Origin: Phialocephala subalpina | Lineage: Eukaryota > Ascomycota > Leotiomycetes > Helotiales > Mollisiaceae | DNA length: 64,000 bases | Assembly (NCBI GenBank): GCA_900073065.1 | Contig: FJOG01000014.1 | Span: forward strand, 1,228,803-1,292,802 | Reading direction: 5' to 3' | In this document: positions 21,149 to 32,222 of the stretch, one piece after another | Layout: each line of letters starts with the position of its first letter | Position numbering within the stretch: the first letter of the stretch is position 1 | Made by a program: the position numbers and the translations under genes | Notes under the pieces: model-generated | Database searches by the model: none | Told to the model about the DNA's origin: nothing | Seen by the model: only the letters and a program-made list of their open reading frames with translations

Positions 21149-21910
21149 GGATCCGGAGAGATCAAATTGGTTCATCTGATGGAGTACTTGGTGTTTGCAT
21201 GATGTTCTAAGGAGCTGGCGTTAGACTATTCTTTTAGTTGGGTTATATGCGACATGCTATGGTTTGGTGTCTGGCAAAAGAGTTGGCAGCATGAATGTAA
21301 GATTACGATTTGGGATGGGAAATGAGGCATGAAATCATCGCTGAACAAGTTTATTTCATCTGATTCTCATCTGGGTATAAAAGCCCAACAAAAGATTTCT
21401 CATTCGAAAATCTATTCATAGCCTGAGGTTATAATTCCGTCTCATATCACATGTGAAACAGGATATCCCCGCCTCGAGACGCCACACCACATCGAGACCG
21501 AGTACCCAACCAACAAACAGCCCACCTTCACTCTTCCACCTCTCAATAAGCCACACATCATCAAGCAAACAGCAAACAAACCAAGTTCGACCAGGTCCTC
21601 CCCAGTCTTCGCTTCTCGTGGTTCCTCTCGAGTCGCAAAGCAGTTCGCCTCATTCCCAGGGAATCGTCCTGAAACAGCCAGGTTGCCCGATGACGTGGGG
21701 GAGCACAAACACAACTTGCTTTGCATTTTCCTGAAAACAAATACATCTGAGACATGAGCACACAAAGGACAGACGACACACCTTCACAACAGACGACGGG
21801 TGATGGCGAGGAATTGTTTCTCGAGCTTGATATAACCCGCTATTGAACTTTAAGTCCGAAAGAAGCGATCTTGATCTTGATATTAGGGTCGAGGATTGCG
21901 ATTGGTCGAA
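21149..21910. other. Intergenic region, promoter of the membrane coiled-coil gene
   Basis: 762 bp with no recognisable gene. A TATA-like ggtataaaag lies at about 21374-21383, but it is some 530 bp upstream of the next ATG, so its role is uncertain. Confidence 0.45.
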
Positions 21911-23404
21911 ATGAACGTCACGACTGCGGGACACGTCCTACGAGACTGGATCTCAGGATTGGTGGTTAAGGCGAATTCTCTCAGAGGGATAGAGGTTCAA
22001 CCTCCTGAGCCTCAACTACCTGAGCTCCAAAATCAGATGGAAGGCCGTTTTCCCTTTGCGGCGAATCTTACGTCTCTGAATCAATTCCTGATGAAACACG
22101 ACATCAATCTCGACACGTATTGGAAAATGGTTGGGGAGCTTAACGATAAGACCGCGATCTTGTTGAAAAGGATCGAGGCGACGAGGAAAATGCAGGCAGA
22201 GAATGGAGTTATGTGGATGAGTTTTGCCGTTTTGATTGGGGTTATTGCTTTGATCGTGATGGGGAGGGGGTTGGTGCTTTTGTTCGGTGGACAGGCGAGT
22301 GGGAAGAGGCAGCATAGAAAGAAGGTCGAAGAGATTGATGTGATGTCAAATGGACATGAAAATGGTATTGTGGCGAATGGTAACGGACATCCTAAGAAAA
22401 CCAGTGATGGAATGGCCGAGATTGAGGTCTTCAAGTTGAGAGGGGAGCTCAAAGCGGCAAGAGAAGAGATCACGAGGTTGATGCCATTCAGAGATGAAGC
22501 AGAAGGGTTAACAGCGAAGCTTGGACGAATGGACAAGGACGTCGACAGCGATGAGAGGACTCTGCAGAGTCTTACATCCCTTGAGAAAGACCTTGCCGAT
22601 GCGAAATCTGAGTGCCGGAAGTTGAAGGAAGCTATCAAGACGAAGGATATTGAGATGGGCAAACTCCGATCGTTGGGAACGGAACCAGTTGAGCGTGAAC
22701 GCCTCGCATCTCTTGAAAAGGACCTTGCTAGCTCAAGAACGGAGTGTGATGAGTTGAAGTCTAACATCGGGACCAAGTACATCGAAATAACCAAGTTTCA
22801 ATTGTTTGAGATTGAGGCAAAGGAGCTTCGCTCACACATGGAAGCATACAGAGAGGACGCCACTTCGAAAGATGAGGTCATTGCGCAAAGGGACAAGGAC
22901 ATCGAAACTCTCAAATCGGAAAAGGAGAAGATCGAAAAAGACCTCGAGGAAGCGTACAAAGAGTTTGAGATCGTCACTCAACGAGCAGCTGAGTCGTGCG
23001 AGATCGAGGAGAAGCTTCGTATCGAGAACACAGAGCTCACCAAGAAACTGGCCAATCTGGACGAAGCGCACGTGCAAGGCCTGAAAGCTGTGCAGGACAT
23101 GCATGAGGGTGACTTAGCGAAGCAGCAGCTAGCTCATGAGCAGGAGAAACAACAATTGAGGGACGAGTACGAAGGGAAGGTGAAGGAAGCCAAGGACGGA
23201 ACGAGGAGGAGGTCGGATAGTATCGCCTCCTTGACTCCGTCAGAATTGGACGGTACTGGTAGCCCAACACGAAGAACGCCAAATCGACTGCTGGCTAGTA
23301 TAAAGAGACATTCCAGGAGTTCATTGTCGGGGAGCTCCTCTGATATTCCGACGAAGATTTCTCGTCCTGGCTCTAGCAGCAAAGACCTAAAGACGGCGAA
23401 GTGA
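21911..23404 (+). CDS. Hypothetical single-pass membrane protein with long cytosolic coiled coil
   Basis: A single exon of 497 aa starts at the ATG at 21911 (MNVTTAGHVLRDWISGLVVK). Residues 1-95 are soluble, with two helices. Residues about 101-125 form a strongly hydrophobic transmembrane helix (WMSFAVLIGVIALIVMGRG) followed by a basic GKRQHRKK stretch, which predicts the C-terminal part on the cytosolic side. Residues 180-430 form a long, highly charged coiled coil with repeated units (SLEKDLADAKSECRKLKEAI and SLEKDLASSRTECDELKSNI). The tail is Ser-rich. I do not recognise a named family. It may be a tether or scaffold of an inner membrane, but this is only inferred from architecture. The next gene is convergent. 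Confidence 0.8.
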   Translation: MNVTTAGHVLRDWISGLVVKANSLRGIEVQPPEPQLPELQNQMEGRFPFAANLTSLNQFLMKHDINLDTYWKMVGELNDKTAILLKRIEATRKMQAENGVMWMSFAVLIGVIALIVMGRGLVLLFGGQASGKRQHRKKVEEIDVMSNGHENGIVANGNGHPKKTSDGMAEIEVFKLRGELKAAREEITRLMPFRDEAEGLTAKLGRMDKDVDSDERTLQSLTSLEKDLADAKSECRKLKEAIKTKDIEMGKLRSLGTEPVERERLASLEKDLASSRTECDELKSNIGTKYIEITKFQLFEIEAKELRSHMEAYREDATSKDEVIAQRDKDIETLKSEKEKIEKDLEEAYKEFEIVTQRAAESCEIEEKLRIENTELTKKLANLDEAHVQGLKAVQDMHEGDLAKQQLAHEQEKQQLRDEYEGKVKEAKDGTRRRSDSIASLTPSELDGTGSPTRRTPNRLLASIKRHSRSSLSGSSSDIPTKISRPGSSSKDLKTAK

Positions 23405-24010
23405 ATGGAAGATTCCGAACGATTTGGTTGCCATGTTTTGAAAGCTTGAAGTATTGTTTATCGGCGGTGCCGAATATTGTTGGATACCCTGTTTGTTTAG
23501 GTTTTGAATGCTTTGAGGCATATATGATGCCTGGGCAGCATGTGCTCTGACACACGGCCCGACGAAGATGATGTGTGCGATTATGTATTTCAAGTTTGAT
23601 GCTAAACTGACTCAAATGCAGGCCGTTGGCGAGAGGATCATATGGCATAAATTGTTTTAATGTCAATCCTGTCTCTTGAGAAGTTGGAGGCTCGCTGTCG
23701 CCACGCTCGCTCTCCGTGATCGTACTTCCATATACCGAGAAAAGTGCGTCTCAGTCATCCATCTCGACGAAATGTCGGTGCCAGCTGATTTCTCGATCGA
23801 ATTTTTGAACGTGGACGAAATGACCCGGCTTCGGACATCTCCATCCTTCGCCAAGTCTGGATGTTGACTCTTAAGACTAAAAACATGGAGCAACGTCTAA
23901 TATCTTATTATGCTCAACATGGTATCAGTTAAGTGAGGCTGCTGTAATGAATATCATCGCTTTCATTGACCGCAAGATCATCGTACAAGCATTCTTGAAT
24001 GTACTGTACA
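23405..24010. other. Convergent intergenic region
   Basis: 606 bp between two tail-to-tail genes. Nothing beyond 3' sequence is seen. Confidence 0.5.
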
Positions 24011-25238
24011 TCATGATGGCGGGGCTGCAGCTTCTCCAGCCTCCTTCTTTCTCTTCTCCTCGTCCAACTTTCGTTTCTGTGCCTCTCTTTCTTCCTTGTC
24101 GGTGTTGATGTTGTAATGCGCTGAGTAGATGGTCTTGAACATATCCAAAGCGGTAATATCTCGAAGTGGATTTGAGAACTCTCCAGTGATCAAGGTCGTG
24201 AGATTATCAGTATCGATTGGTATAGGAAAATGTGCTCGGAGAACAAAAACGATCGAGTATCTGTACTGCTGTGAACTTGGCTGACGTTTCTCGTTGACCG
24301 GGTCTTCCTTCCGGTATGATCGAACAAGATGGCCACCTGCTCTGTATCGGCCGTTCGTGAGACGTTCCAGTTGCCGGCCAACAAGAACCGTTTCGGAAGG
24401 GGTTTTGTAACTCCTCTCGATGGGAAATGACCAGTTGAGATAGCGATCATAAACTTCCAGACCAGGTCTATCGCCAACGACGAGACTCAATAGGCCCAAA
24501 TCTCGATGTGCTGGATGGAAAACGTGAGCAAATACGTGTCCCCTCAGTGTGCCTAAATGAATTGGTCATACCTTCAGCAACAACCTTGTTTTGCTTGCCC
24601 TCAAACCCCTCATACCTGAAGAGACGCAACATCGTGGCTGTCTTTCTTCCCAACCTCGAGCATGGTTCCGAATAGACAGTAAGAGATTCAGCTGGAAGTC
24701 CCAAGCTCTCAGCTACTTTCCCGAGAGTCTCATTGAGGAGATCTCCGACCTCTGTCCAATATCTCGAAGCGGCATCTTTCAAGATTTCAGGTGTGGTCTC
24801 GAGACTACGTAGCGTGATAAACTCTTTCTCTCCTTCAACCCTGCTCCAGCCATCCTCACTTCCTAGCTTGGTCTTAAAGGCCGCCTTTTGGTCCGTAGGG
24901 AGATCAAAGAAAGCTTTGCTTGATTTGAGCAGCTCTTGATAGCTGGTGTACAAGGTATCCGAAGAGCTCACGTTCATGTCCATCGTGGTCCACCCTTGAT
25001 CCCAAAGTGCTCGATGGCGATTAGGATGGACTCGAGGGAGCATAACGGGGATGAGAGGTGGTCTTGTATCGGCAGGTTCGTCATAATTGAGCCTATTCTG
25101 AGATGGGTCTTGATGTTGTTGTTGATCTTGATCAGGTGAACGCTTCTTCCTACCTGACGCAAGGGATTTTAAACTAGTGAGGGAAGGCATTTTGGTGATG
25201 CGTTGATGAGTATCGTGTATCGCAGAAGTGCTGGTCAT
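24011..25238 (-). CDS. 2-oxoglutarate/Fe(II)-dependent dioxygenase, isopenicillin-N-synthase-like
   Basis: Two exons, 25238-24572 and 24510-24011 (61-bp intron), give 388 aa. The iron triad is visible as H224-R-D226 (the HxD motif, created across the splice junction) and H283 in NGRYRAGGHLVRS. The 2OG-binding RxS is R306-Y-S308. The DIOX_N-type N-terminal half contains YQELLKSSKAFFDLPTDQK. A basic, Gln-rich leader precedes it, and a second ATG at 25190 (MPSLTSLKSLASGRKKR) is an alternative start. The C-terminus ends in a charged helix (KEEREAQKRKLDEEKRKK). Members oxidise diverse small molecules and are often found in secondary metabolism; the substrate cannot be told. The next gene is on the same strand, but nothing suggests a cluster. 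Confidence 0.88.
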
Positions 25239-25677
25239 AGAGTATTCCAGAATTTCATCGAGGTTCGTTCGTGATTGCTTTGCTTGACAAGCGTGATGTT
25301 TGACGTAGCGTGGTTGAGAATCGTACTATTTTAAACCCTCGCTTAGGTGAGCTCCTTTCACTGCGCCGAGGCGGGTCATGCTTTCCCAAGAAGTTGAAAC
25401 TTCAACATTTTGGATGAATTGTTTCTCTTTGATCAGATAATGAACTCATGAGAGAGTTCTTTACATTATGCGATAGATGCCTTGTTTTGGCGGCAATCTA
25501 ATCACGATTAGAAGAAAATGGTAGACTACGTGCCGAAATATATCACGTGAGACCGATCTCAATGTCCGAGAATGCTGCCTTGTCTATAGTCTATGGTCTA
25601 CGAGGGCAATGTTCTATCTATGAATCCCGCCAGTAAATGCAAATCTGTTGAGAGCATGTTCCAATTCTGCCGGAACA
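25239..25677. other. Intergenic region
   Basis: 439 bp holding the promoter of the dioxygenase gene and the 3' end of the HAD gene. No further feature is seen. Confidence 0.5.
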
Positions 25678-26617
25678 TCATGACGTAGATTTCATCCCAT
25701 ACTTGCTGTACGGGAAATTCTCCAAGCTGGGAAGTTGCACCGCCCATCCATCATCAAATTGCCCAAGCTGCCACTCATCTCCTATTGGTACCAAGCCAAT
25801 TCTCCCAGCGAGCACCTGCTTTTCCTGTCCAGCATACTCAGCAGCGAGTTTTGGATGTGGAACCCAGACCGCTTGCATATGCGCACGTCTTCCAGCTTCA
25901 AGACCGGGCACACTGTCCTCAAAGACGAGACACTCTTCCGGGGTGATAGGCTTCTCTCCTTCCACGAGAGTCTCATTGATTGTTTTCAAAGCCATCAAGA
26001 AGATGTCCGGTGCTGGCTTTCCGCGGCCTTTCTCCAGTCTCGGGTCATCTCCCAGAACCCGTCGGTCTTGTGGAAAGATGTTGAACAGGACTTTGGTATC
26101 TGGACTTGAGCTTTTTGAGGCAAAGTTGATTTTGTCGGAACTCGATGCAAGAGCAACATGCACCTTGTCGCCATTGACATTGTACATCGCTTGAAGGTCC
26201 AGCAAGAGCTTTTCGACACCTGGTAATGGCTTACACTTTGGGAAGCTGTTTTGCTGAAGAGCCTTCATTTCCTTGTTGAATTGTTCGCGAGGAATAGGAA
26301 CCTTGGCCCAGTCATGGAAAGGGGCTCCTGTTGAAGAACCTGGAACGCCCATGAGTTTGGCTTTGAATGACCAAGGCATCGGTGGCCTGCCGTACTTTTC
26401 GAGCAAGACATTCGCAACGTCTGTGTAAATGTCTTCCTACTCACTTTCAGTAATCTGAGAGGAAGACGAATACCCCAGAACTCACGGTATTGATCAACAA
26501 GCCGTCCATATCAAAGATGCACGCCCTGATAGGAGGAAAGCTAGTGAAAACATCAGCTTCGATCATACCACTTGCATTCATAAGGGATAATTACTCTGTC
26601 TGTGGAGCCGAACCCAT
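25678..26617 (-). CDS. HAD-superfamily phosphatase (pseudouridine-5'-phosphatase/DOG2-like)
   Basis: Three exons, 26617-26595, 26540-26486 and 26436-25678, give 278 aa. The first two exons code MGSAPQTDFPPIRACIFDMD and GLLINTED, so HAD motif I is D18-M-D20-G. Motif II is VALASSSDK, motif III the Lys in GRGKPAPDIF, and motif IV is LVFEDSVPGLEAG. The cap domain lies between motifs I and II (YGRPPMPWSFKAKLMG). This subfamily dephosphorylates small phosphosugars or nucleotides such as pseudouridine 5'-phosphate, 2-deoxyglucose-6-phosphate or glycerol-phosphate; the specificity is not visible. Introns are 54 and 49 bp and the phases agree. Without the two short upstream exons the catalytic aspartates would be missing. 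Confidence 0.93.
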
Positions 26618-27036
26618 GATTACTTTCGTCGTGGATCTAGGAGATGTATCAGGCGGTGGGAGTGGTTTAAATATCGTTTAGTTGCAAGGGTTTTATGAAG
26701 TAGTTGTGAAAACTGGAGAAAGAAAAGTTGGGGATCAAACTGCCGGGATCGGCTGCACGTGGGCCCACTTGGGTGCGGCATTCGACGAGGACGACTTTGA
26801 CTTCATACCGGCTTTTTCAATTAATTTTGAATTCTTTTGCTTCTTCCTTTTCAGTCTTAGAAATATATTAACATTGTCGCAAAATCTAAGTTGATTCAAA
26901 TGCTCCTCGCTGTCAATCTATACAATTGATGTCCCTTCGACTCTCAATAATCCGGACCATTCCCACCCGAAGCTAAAGTTGATTTGAAGACCACCAAACT
27001 GAAATGCCTTGAAGAGTTAATCTTCCACTCCAAAAA
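26618..27036. other. Intergenic region
   Basis: 419 bp, AT-rich in its second half, with no gene seen. It contains the promoter of the HAD gene and the 3' end of the hydrolase gene. Confidence 0.5.
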
Positions 27037-28020
27037 TTACTTCTCCAGCTTCTCCCAAAACTCGATACAGAGAACAGCAACCTCTTTCCTATGAGACCGG
27101 ACAATGTCATGCGTCGCTCCCTCCACCACAGGAACCTCACCCTTCCAACCCAACTTCTCCAATTCCTTTTTCGTATCCTCCGGCTCAATAACTCCATCCT
27201 TACTCCCCAACACAACCAGCGTCTTGAACTTTTTCTCCAACAATTTCCCATAACTCTCATGCTGATCAAAAACACCCCCATAATTCCACGTACTCACCAA
27301 ACTCGCCACATGCCCCCTATGCTCCTCTCTCTCCCACTTCTCAATCGGAACAGTATCAACCTCCCCTTTCACCATCCTCTCTTTCCACCCCTCTTTTACA
27401 ACCGGGTTTGACCCATGAACGTAATTTATCACCGTGTTCCGTCTCCACCATTCCAATCCCGGCAAGTTAAATCCATCCATACCAATCACATCCCACCAAC
27501 TCCTATTACTCTTCCTCCATAAACCAGCAGGAGCGACCGCAATGACACTCTCTACAACCCTATCATGAAGCGCCGCAAAAGTCACTACAGTTGAGCCTCC
27601 TATCGAGAACCCCACCAAATGGACTTTCGTCCAGCCGAGATAAGCTAGGAGTTCAAGGATTTGGGCATGAAATAGAGCAGGTGTGTGTGTTTCCAACGGC
27701 GTAGACGATAATCCATGACCCCAAGTATCATAGGTCACGACATGATTTCCCGCTTCAGTGAGCAAGCGAGCGAGCGGAGCGAGTCCGATTGCGCATGTTC
27801 CGCCGCCGTGGATGAGGAGGACGCGGCGGGAAGAGGGCGGAGAGGCGGGGGCGAAGTCGTAGTAACGGGTTGTGCCCCAGGAGGAAGGTATTGATTCCCC
27901 AGGCGGAAGGAGGCCGGAGAATGAGAATAAGTTGTCGAAGGACGAGATTGGGGGTGGTGGGATGTGGTTCAGTCCATTGATGAGGTAGGGGTGTGGGAGT
28001 GTTGGGGCGGAGAATGTCAT
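27037..28020 (-). CDS. Alpha/beta-hydrolase fold enzyme
   Basis: A single exon of 327 aa starts at the ATG at 28020 (MTFSAPTLPHPYLINGLNHI). The upstream extension of the frame has no ATG. Oxyanion-hole motif HGGG starts at H71 (LLIHGGGTCAIGL). The nucleophile elbow is GFSIGG, with Ser139. The acid is probably the Asp of VVLGSKDGVI, and the catalytic His is in EGATHDIV. The cap region between strands 6 and 7 has several Trp (RRNTVINYVHG and neighbours). This resembles epoxide-hydrolase/esterase-like members acting on small esters or lactones. The substrate is unknown. There is no signal peptide, so it is probably cytosolic. Confidence 0.9.
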   Translation of the reverse strand: MTFSAPTLPHPYLINGLNHIPPPPISSFDNLFSFSGLLPPGESIPSSWGTTRYYDFAPASPPSSRRVLLIHGGGTCAIGLAPLARLLTEAGNHVVTYDTWGHGLSSTPLETHTPALFHAQILELLAYLGWTKVHLVGFSIGGSTVVTFAALHDRVVESVIAVAPAGLWRKSNRSWWDVIGMDGFNLPGLEWWRRNTVINYVHGSNPVVKEGWKERMVKGEVDTVPIEKWEREEHRGHVASLVSTWNYGGVFDQHESYGKLLEKKFKTLVVLGSKDGVIEPEDTKKELEKLGWKGEVPVVEGATHDIVRSHRKEVAVLCIEFWEKLEK

Positions 28021-28321
28021 TGCGGGAGGCAATTGGGTTGCGTTAGACGAGATGATGTTTGTAACGTGAGGAGGATGCGGTGCATTCAAGTACTCTCACA
28101 ATTGAGTACGTGTCCAAAGAAGGGCGCAATTGGAGCACGGACCAATGTAAGATCTTATCTTTATCTGTTAGCTTACAAGAAATAATAGTGTAATCAAGGC
28201 CGATAACTCTTGCGCGTAGGTTCACATTTCGGAGCTTCAAAAAGTCAGGGACATGCTTGAAGGAAGGGTAGTCAGCGCAACATCAATTAAGTGTATTCAT
28301 TAAGTACTATGGAAGGTCGCT

Positions 28322-29346
28322 TCAGAGTCCATTAAGGGTATCCTGCGCCGTGAAAACATCACCTGTGCCAAGTCAGTAATCAATGTACCACAGCATCTCA
28401 AAGATTTGATGGCTTACCGAGCTCGAAGAAATCTACAAGAACAAAGTTCGGTACTCTTCCCCAAGTGGAATAGCAAAGACTAGCTTGAGCCCCAATGCTA
28501 CCAGTCCCAGTTGCCGCGTTTGTAGTACTAGCAGCAAGTTCATCAGGAATCAAGATGCCCAAGATATCCAAGTCCAAGAAATGGTTGACAATCATCATCA
28601 AACCAGATCCACTTGATCCAGACGGTCTGTCGAGAGCACAAGAAGGGAACGTCTTGTCCGTAACATCGTAAGCTGTTTCGAAGAAGTAGGCGAACTCGTT
28701 GAGGATGTAAGGAACCGTAGCCGTGTTTGCGCCATAGTCTGCAAGTTCGTGAGTAAGAGTTCAAGGATGGAGTGGAGAGTCATACCAAGAAACATGACTA
28801 GGCGAGTTCCAGCTGTGATCAGCTCTTGAAGAGTAGGCCAGTCAGACATGGCGAGTTGACCGGACGGAGTATATGCATATGTCGAAAGTCCAGAGGTGGT
28901 CATTGCTGTACCGAATAGACTGACATCCGCACTGTCTCCGTTGGTCAAGAGGAGTGTAAGAACCTCATTTGGATTCGCGTCCATCCACGTCTTAACCGTT
29001 GTGAGATACGAGATCAAGGTTCCTGCCTGAGCTACGGTTAGCATACTCAGAAACGCAAGACAATGGGTGTATAACGTACGTCTTTCTCAATACACGAAGT
29101 ATGGCAAAGTTCAAGAGCGCCATCCTTCAGATGCGTCTGAGCTTGAAGAAAGCGAATGCCGCCATTAAGTTGATCAGTGACTGACAGAAGCTGATTATCA
29201 GTTGGCAGGATCCCCACGAATGCGCTATCATGCGATCCTATAAAGCTGACATTTGAGTACTTCCTGGAGCAGAGTGCAGTGTTGCCGTTGCACTGAGCAG
29301 CAGCGAAACCCCAGAAGAGGAACGAGATCAAAATGTTCAGCAGCAT
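28322..29346 (-). CDS. Secreted PLC-like phosphodiesterase (PI-PLC X-type TIM barrel)
   Basis: Four exons, 29346-29080, 29026-28786, 28738-28418 and 28362-28322, give 289 aa. Residues 1-18 form a signal peptide (MLLNILISFLFWGFAAAQ). The first catalytic His is H39 in FIGSHDSAF and the second is H82 in LELCHTSC, spaced as in the PI-PLC X fold. A long barrel follows: LVMFLDYGANT, which is formed across the second intron, and MMMIVNHFLDLDILGILIP. Cys residues near the N-terminus (C19, C26) suit an extracellular protein. Fungal members lack the Ca-dependent C2 parts and are seen as secreted phosphodiesterases with poorly known substrates. Introns are 47-55 bp and all phases agree. The next gene upstream is separated by a region that contains the second 250-bp duplication. 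Confidence 0.9.
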
Positions 29347-30180
29347 TTTGGATTCTTGACGTTGATGCGCAAAAGATAGAAAGAAGGATATTAGTGGCAA
29401 AGGACCTAGCTTTATGGTCAAGGCTTGCCCCTCATCCTTTCAGTCTGATCTATCATGCTGGGGAGCTTCCCAAAGCGGTCATCTGGACCGCTAATTTGGG
29501 CATAGGGCCGAGTCCACTTGACCGCGGTGAATCCTTTCTGCCAGTGTGCCGTGGCAACGTGATTGTACAGAGGGGAAAGTGAGTTCAACTTTTGCGGTTC
29601 ATGAAACGTTTTGGGTTCGCCTCCGCCTTGCTCCTCAGCGTGGCTGAGTGTTCGCGATTGATTGGGAGATCTTACAGCCAAGAGGGACATTTGGACAAGC
29701 GCCCGCATGGAATCTTCGAATAGAAGGCCAGAAGACCCTTGAGTCCAAATGATATGCAGCTGCTAGGTTCGCTCTGGTCCGCTGAGTCCGGGAGATGTCT
29801 GCTTAGAGGTTCGGAACCGTGTAATTCGGCAGAAGTTTCTCATTGTGGCTTGTGTTCCTGACGGATGGGGCTGTCCCTTTGATCTCTTGGCAGGGATCAC
29901 TGCAAGGGTGATATCTTCATGTGAATGACGGACCACGAGTGGACATCTTTGAGATTGCTTGGCTGGTTTGGAGATTGTTGATGGTTTGATGCGACGACGA
30001 TGTTCTCCCGAAGAAATTCTCGAGCCAGAGAAATTTCAGTGCCACCAACAGCATTCCCACGTGAGAAGGGAGCACTTCAGGATGGAGCCCAGAAGGTTTT
30101 AGCATGGGGGAAGAACGAGATTTAGACTGAGGATTCTGATCCTTCGTCGCTGTCAGATCGACGCGCAACGTCTCGATCAA
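29347..30180. other. Intergenic region upstream of the phosphodiesterase gene
   Basis: About 830 bp. It contains the promoter of the minus-strand phosphodiesterase gene. An open frame at 29917-30180 (-) has no ATG start and no domain character. No sequence resembling the lost C-terminus of the cyclase gene is seen here. Confidence 0.5.
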
Positions 30181-30680
30181 ATACCGTTAGGCATCACGTG
30201 GGGCTCATATATACTACCTCTATACCCGAAGCAGCATGCCTCGAGATCTACGGATAACCCTAGCGATATGAATTGAAAATATGCGACATCACTGCTGGGG
30301 AACACCACCATGACGATGGGAGTAAGTCCTCTCGCAACGTCTGTACTGAATGAGTCCGGACGAATTCGCCACTTCATTCCGTGCCTGATACGGAGGAGGA
30401 TCAAGTGTTTGAGTATCCTGTATGGAAGCGATACCGTTAGGCATCACGTGGGGCTCATATATACTACCTCTATACCCGAAGCAGCATGCCTCGAGATCTA
30501 CGGATAACCCTAGCGATATGAATTGAAAATATGCGACATCACTGCTGGGGAACACCACCATGACGATGGGAGTAAGTCCTCTCGCAACGTCTGTACTGAA
30601 TGAGTCCGGACGAATTCGCCACTTCATTCCGTGCCTGATACGGAGGAGGATCAAGTGTTTGAGTATCCTGTATGGAAGCG
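30181..30680 (+). repeat. Perfect tandem duplication, period exactly 250 bp (copies 30181-30430 and 30431-30680)
   Basis: Both copies start ATACCGTTAGGCATCACGTG and end GAGTATCCTGTATGGAAGCG, and no mismatch is seen over 250 bases. The junction has at most one ambiguous base. The right edge at 30680/30681 coincides exactly with the point where the minus-strand cyclase gene stops resembling its family. Confidence 0.97.
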
Positions 30681-31782
30681 AGAGACAATTTCTCAAGATC
30701 GAACATCTCGCCCAAAGGCATTCCCCAAAGCGCCAGAATATACTCATGCAGCATATATTCTTCTTGACTTGGCCACGCTTCAAAGCTTGGAGCATCTCCA
30801 GCCACAGCTGAGAAGTAGCAGTCGTGAAGCCAATCGATCATTTTCTCTTCTTGGCTGACCCCGGCCCAGCGTTGACCATCTGTCTTGCCGACTGAGTGAG
30901 GTCGGAGAGCAGCAGCGGCTCGAATATCAGATGGAGTGGTGTGGTACTTGTCCACGAATCCTGAACGGATGAAGAGGAGATCTCCAATCTGGATATCCCC
31001 TCCTTGAGCAGCAGGTCTGATGTCGATGCCTTGGGACTTGCCGGCTTTATACAGCTCATCAAATGAGATTTGATGATACTCAAAAGGATCTGAATCTCAT
31101 TAGCTACGTCGGACATTCAAGTAGCAAAATTACTTACCATATATGATGCTATTATTCTTGGCATAGGTCCAATAGTCGATCAATACACCTCTCCCAGCAA
31201 TCCCATGGTTTGCCCAATGATGAATCCCACATCGATTTGGATCATTCTCTGCACCACCAATATGTTTCCCCTTGGTTCCGTTATAGAAAGTCTCCGTGGG
31301 GATATGAGCAATATGTCTAAATCCATCCCATTGAGTTCCAGACTGGGTGTTCAACTGATATTTGTCGTCATAGACAATTCCTTCTATCAATGGCTTGATC
31401 TCATGCTTGAATTGCTCTCGAGCGAAGGCTGGGACTTCGGGGACGTTCAATGGTAGATTGAGGGGGACAATTTCACCGGTCTTGATTTCTTTCGAGGCGG
31501 CCGAGACTCGAGTGGGGGTGAGAAGATTGATTCTGCCAAGCTGGTGTATTGTAAGCAGTTGCAATTTTGCTGAACAGATTGGTTATGGCTACCTACATAA
31601 TCATCTTGTCCCCAAACCCAAGCTGCACCTGCCGGGGCATCTTCTCTTCTTGGAACCTCGTTCCTCTGGGGAAATTTGGTACAATCAGGGTCCCATGGAA
31701 TTGCTGTTGCGGTTCTGTTTCCCGAGAGGAAGTCACTGATTTTGGTCAGACGACTGTTGGCTTTGGAGCTTGAATCTGCCAT
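30539..31782 (-). CDS. Putative cyclase-family (PF04199-type) metal-dependent hydrolase, C-terminus lost at a 250-bp duplication
   Basis: Exons 31782-31597, 31540-31138 and 31089 onward. The conserved part ends at 30681, after 332 codons; the frame then runs into the duplicated block and ends at 30539 (379 aa as read). The start is MADSSSKANSRLTKISDFLS. The metal site region is NTQSGTQWDGFRHIAHIP, the fungal form of the HxGTHxD-type motif. It is followed by GAENDPNRCGIHHWANHGIA and GRGVLIDYW, later GDIQIGDLLFIRSGFVD, and finally HEYILALWGMPLGEMFDLEK. Family members normally continue for some 30-40 residues with an aromatic strand and a Pro/Gly-rich end; this part is absent. Instead 47 unrelated residues from the repeat follow. 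The family includes kynurenine formamidase-like enzymes; the substrate here is unknown. It could be a real 3' truncation, but the exact coincidence with the duplication edge points to a sequence artefact. Confidence 0.8.
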
Positions 31783-32222
31783 CTTTTCAAAACAATTGAC
31801 TTTCTGGATTATTACTATTACCTTCCACAGTCAGTAGCATTATCGCTCGAGAGCAGGTATAACAAAATAGTCTAGGGCGATAGCTTTCCCCGCAATTGCG
31901 TAGCAGGGTTGTGAGTGAGGGGAAGCCACTGGCTTTCCGAGGTAGTTGCAGAAATGACATGATTGTACCAGCTCGCCATAACATAATTCAATCCCATAAT
32001 ACGTGACTCCCTTCTGAACACTGGTCCAGGAAGTTCTGCCAGAATGTCTGCGATGAAAAGGGACATTAAGTTTGTGGGAATGTCCAATCGTCCTCGAGCT
32101 CGTCAAAATGCACCGGCAGTCAGCAACCCACTACGGCGGACGAAAGAGACCACCAACATCTCTCCCTCAACGCAAACACCAACCCTCTTGAACCATAACA
32201 ACCACTTGGCCAATATATCAAA
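31783..32222. promoter_or_regulatory. Shared divergent promoter region of the cyclase gene (-) and the HTH-HD gene (+)
   Basis: 440 bp between two head-to-head starts. The right part is rich in C/A on the plus strand, as in fungal leaders (for example around 32140-32220). No clear TATA box is seen. Confidence 0.5.

Noticed and set aside
22081..22794. Minus-strand open frame of 237 codons
   Set aside because: Antisense shadow of the membrane coiled-coil gene.
24011..29346. Secondary-metabolite gene cluster (dioxygenase, phosphatase, hydrolase, phosphodiesterase on one strand)
   Set aside because: No backbone synthase, cluster regulator or transporter is present, and the genes are spaced like ordinary neighbours.
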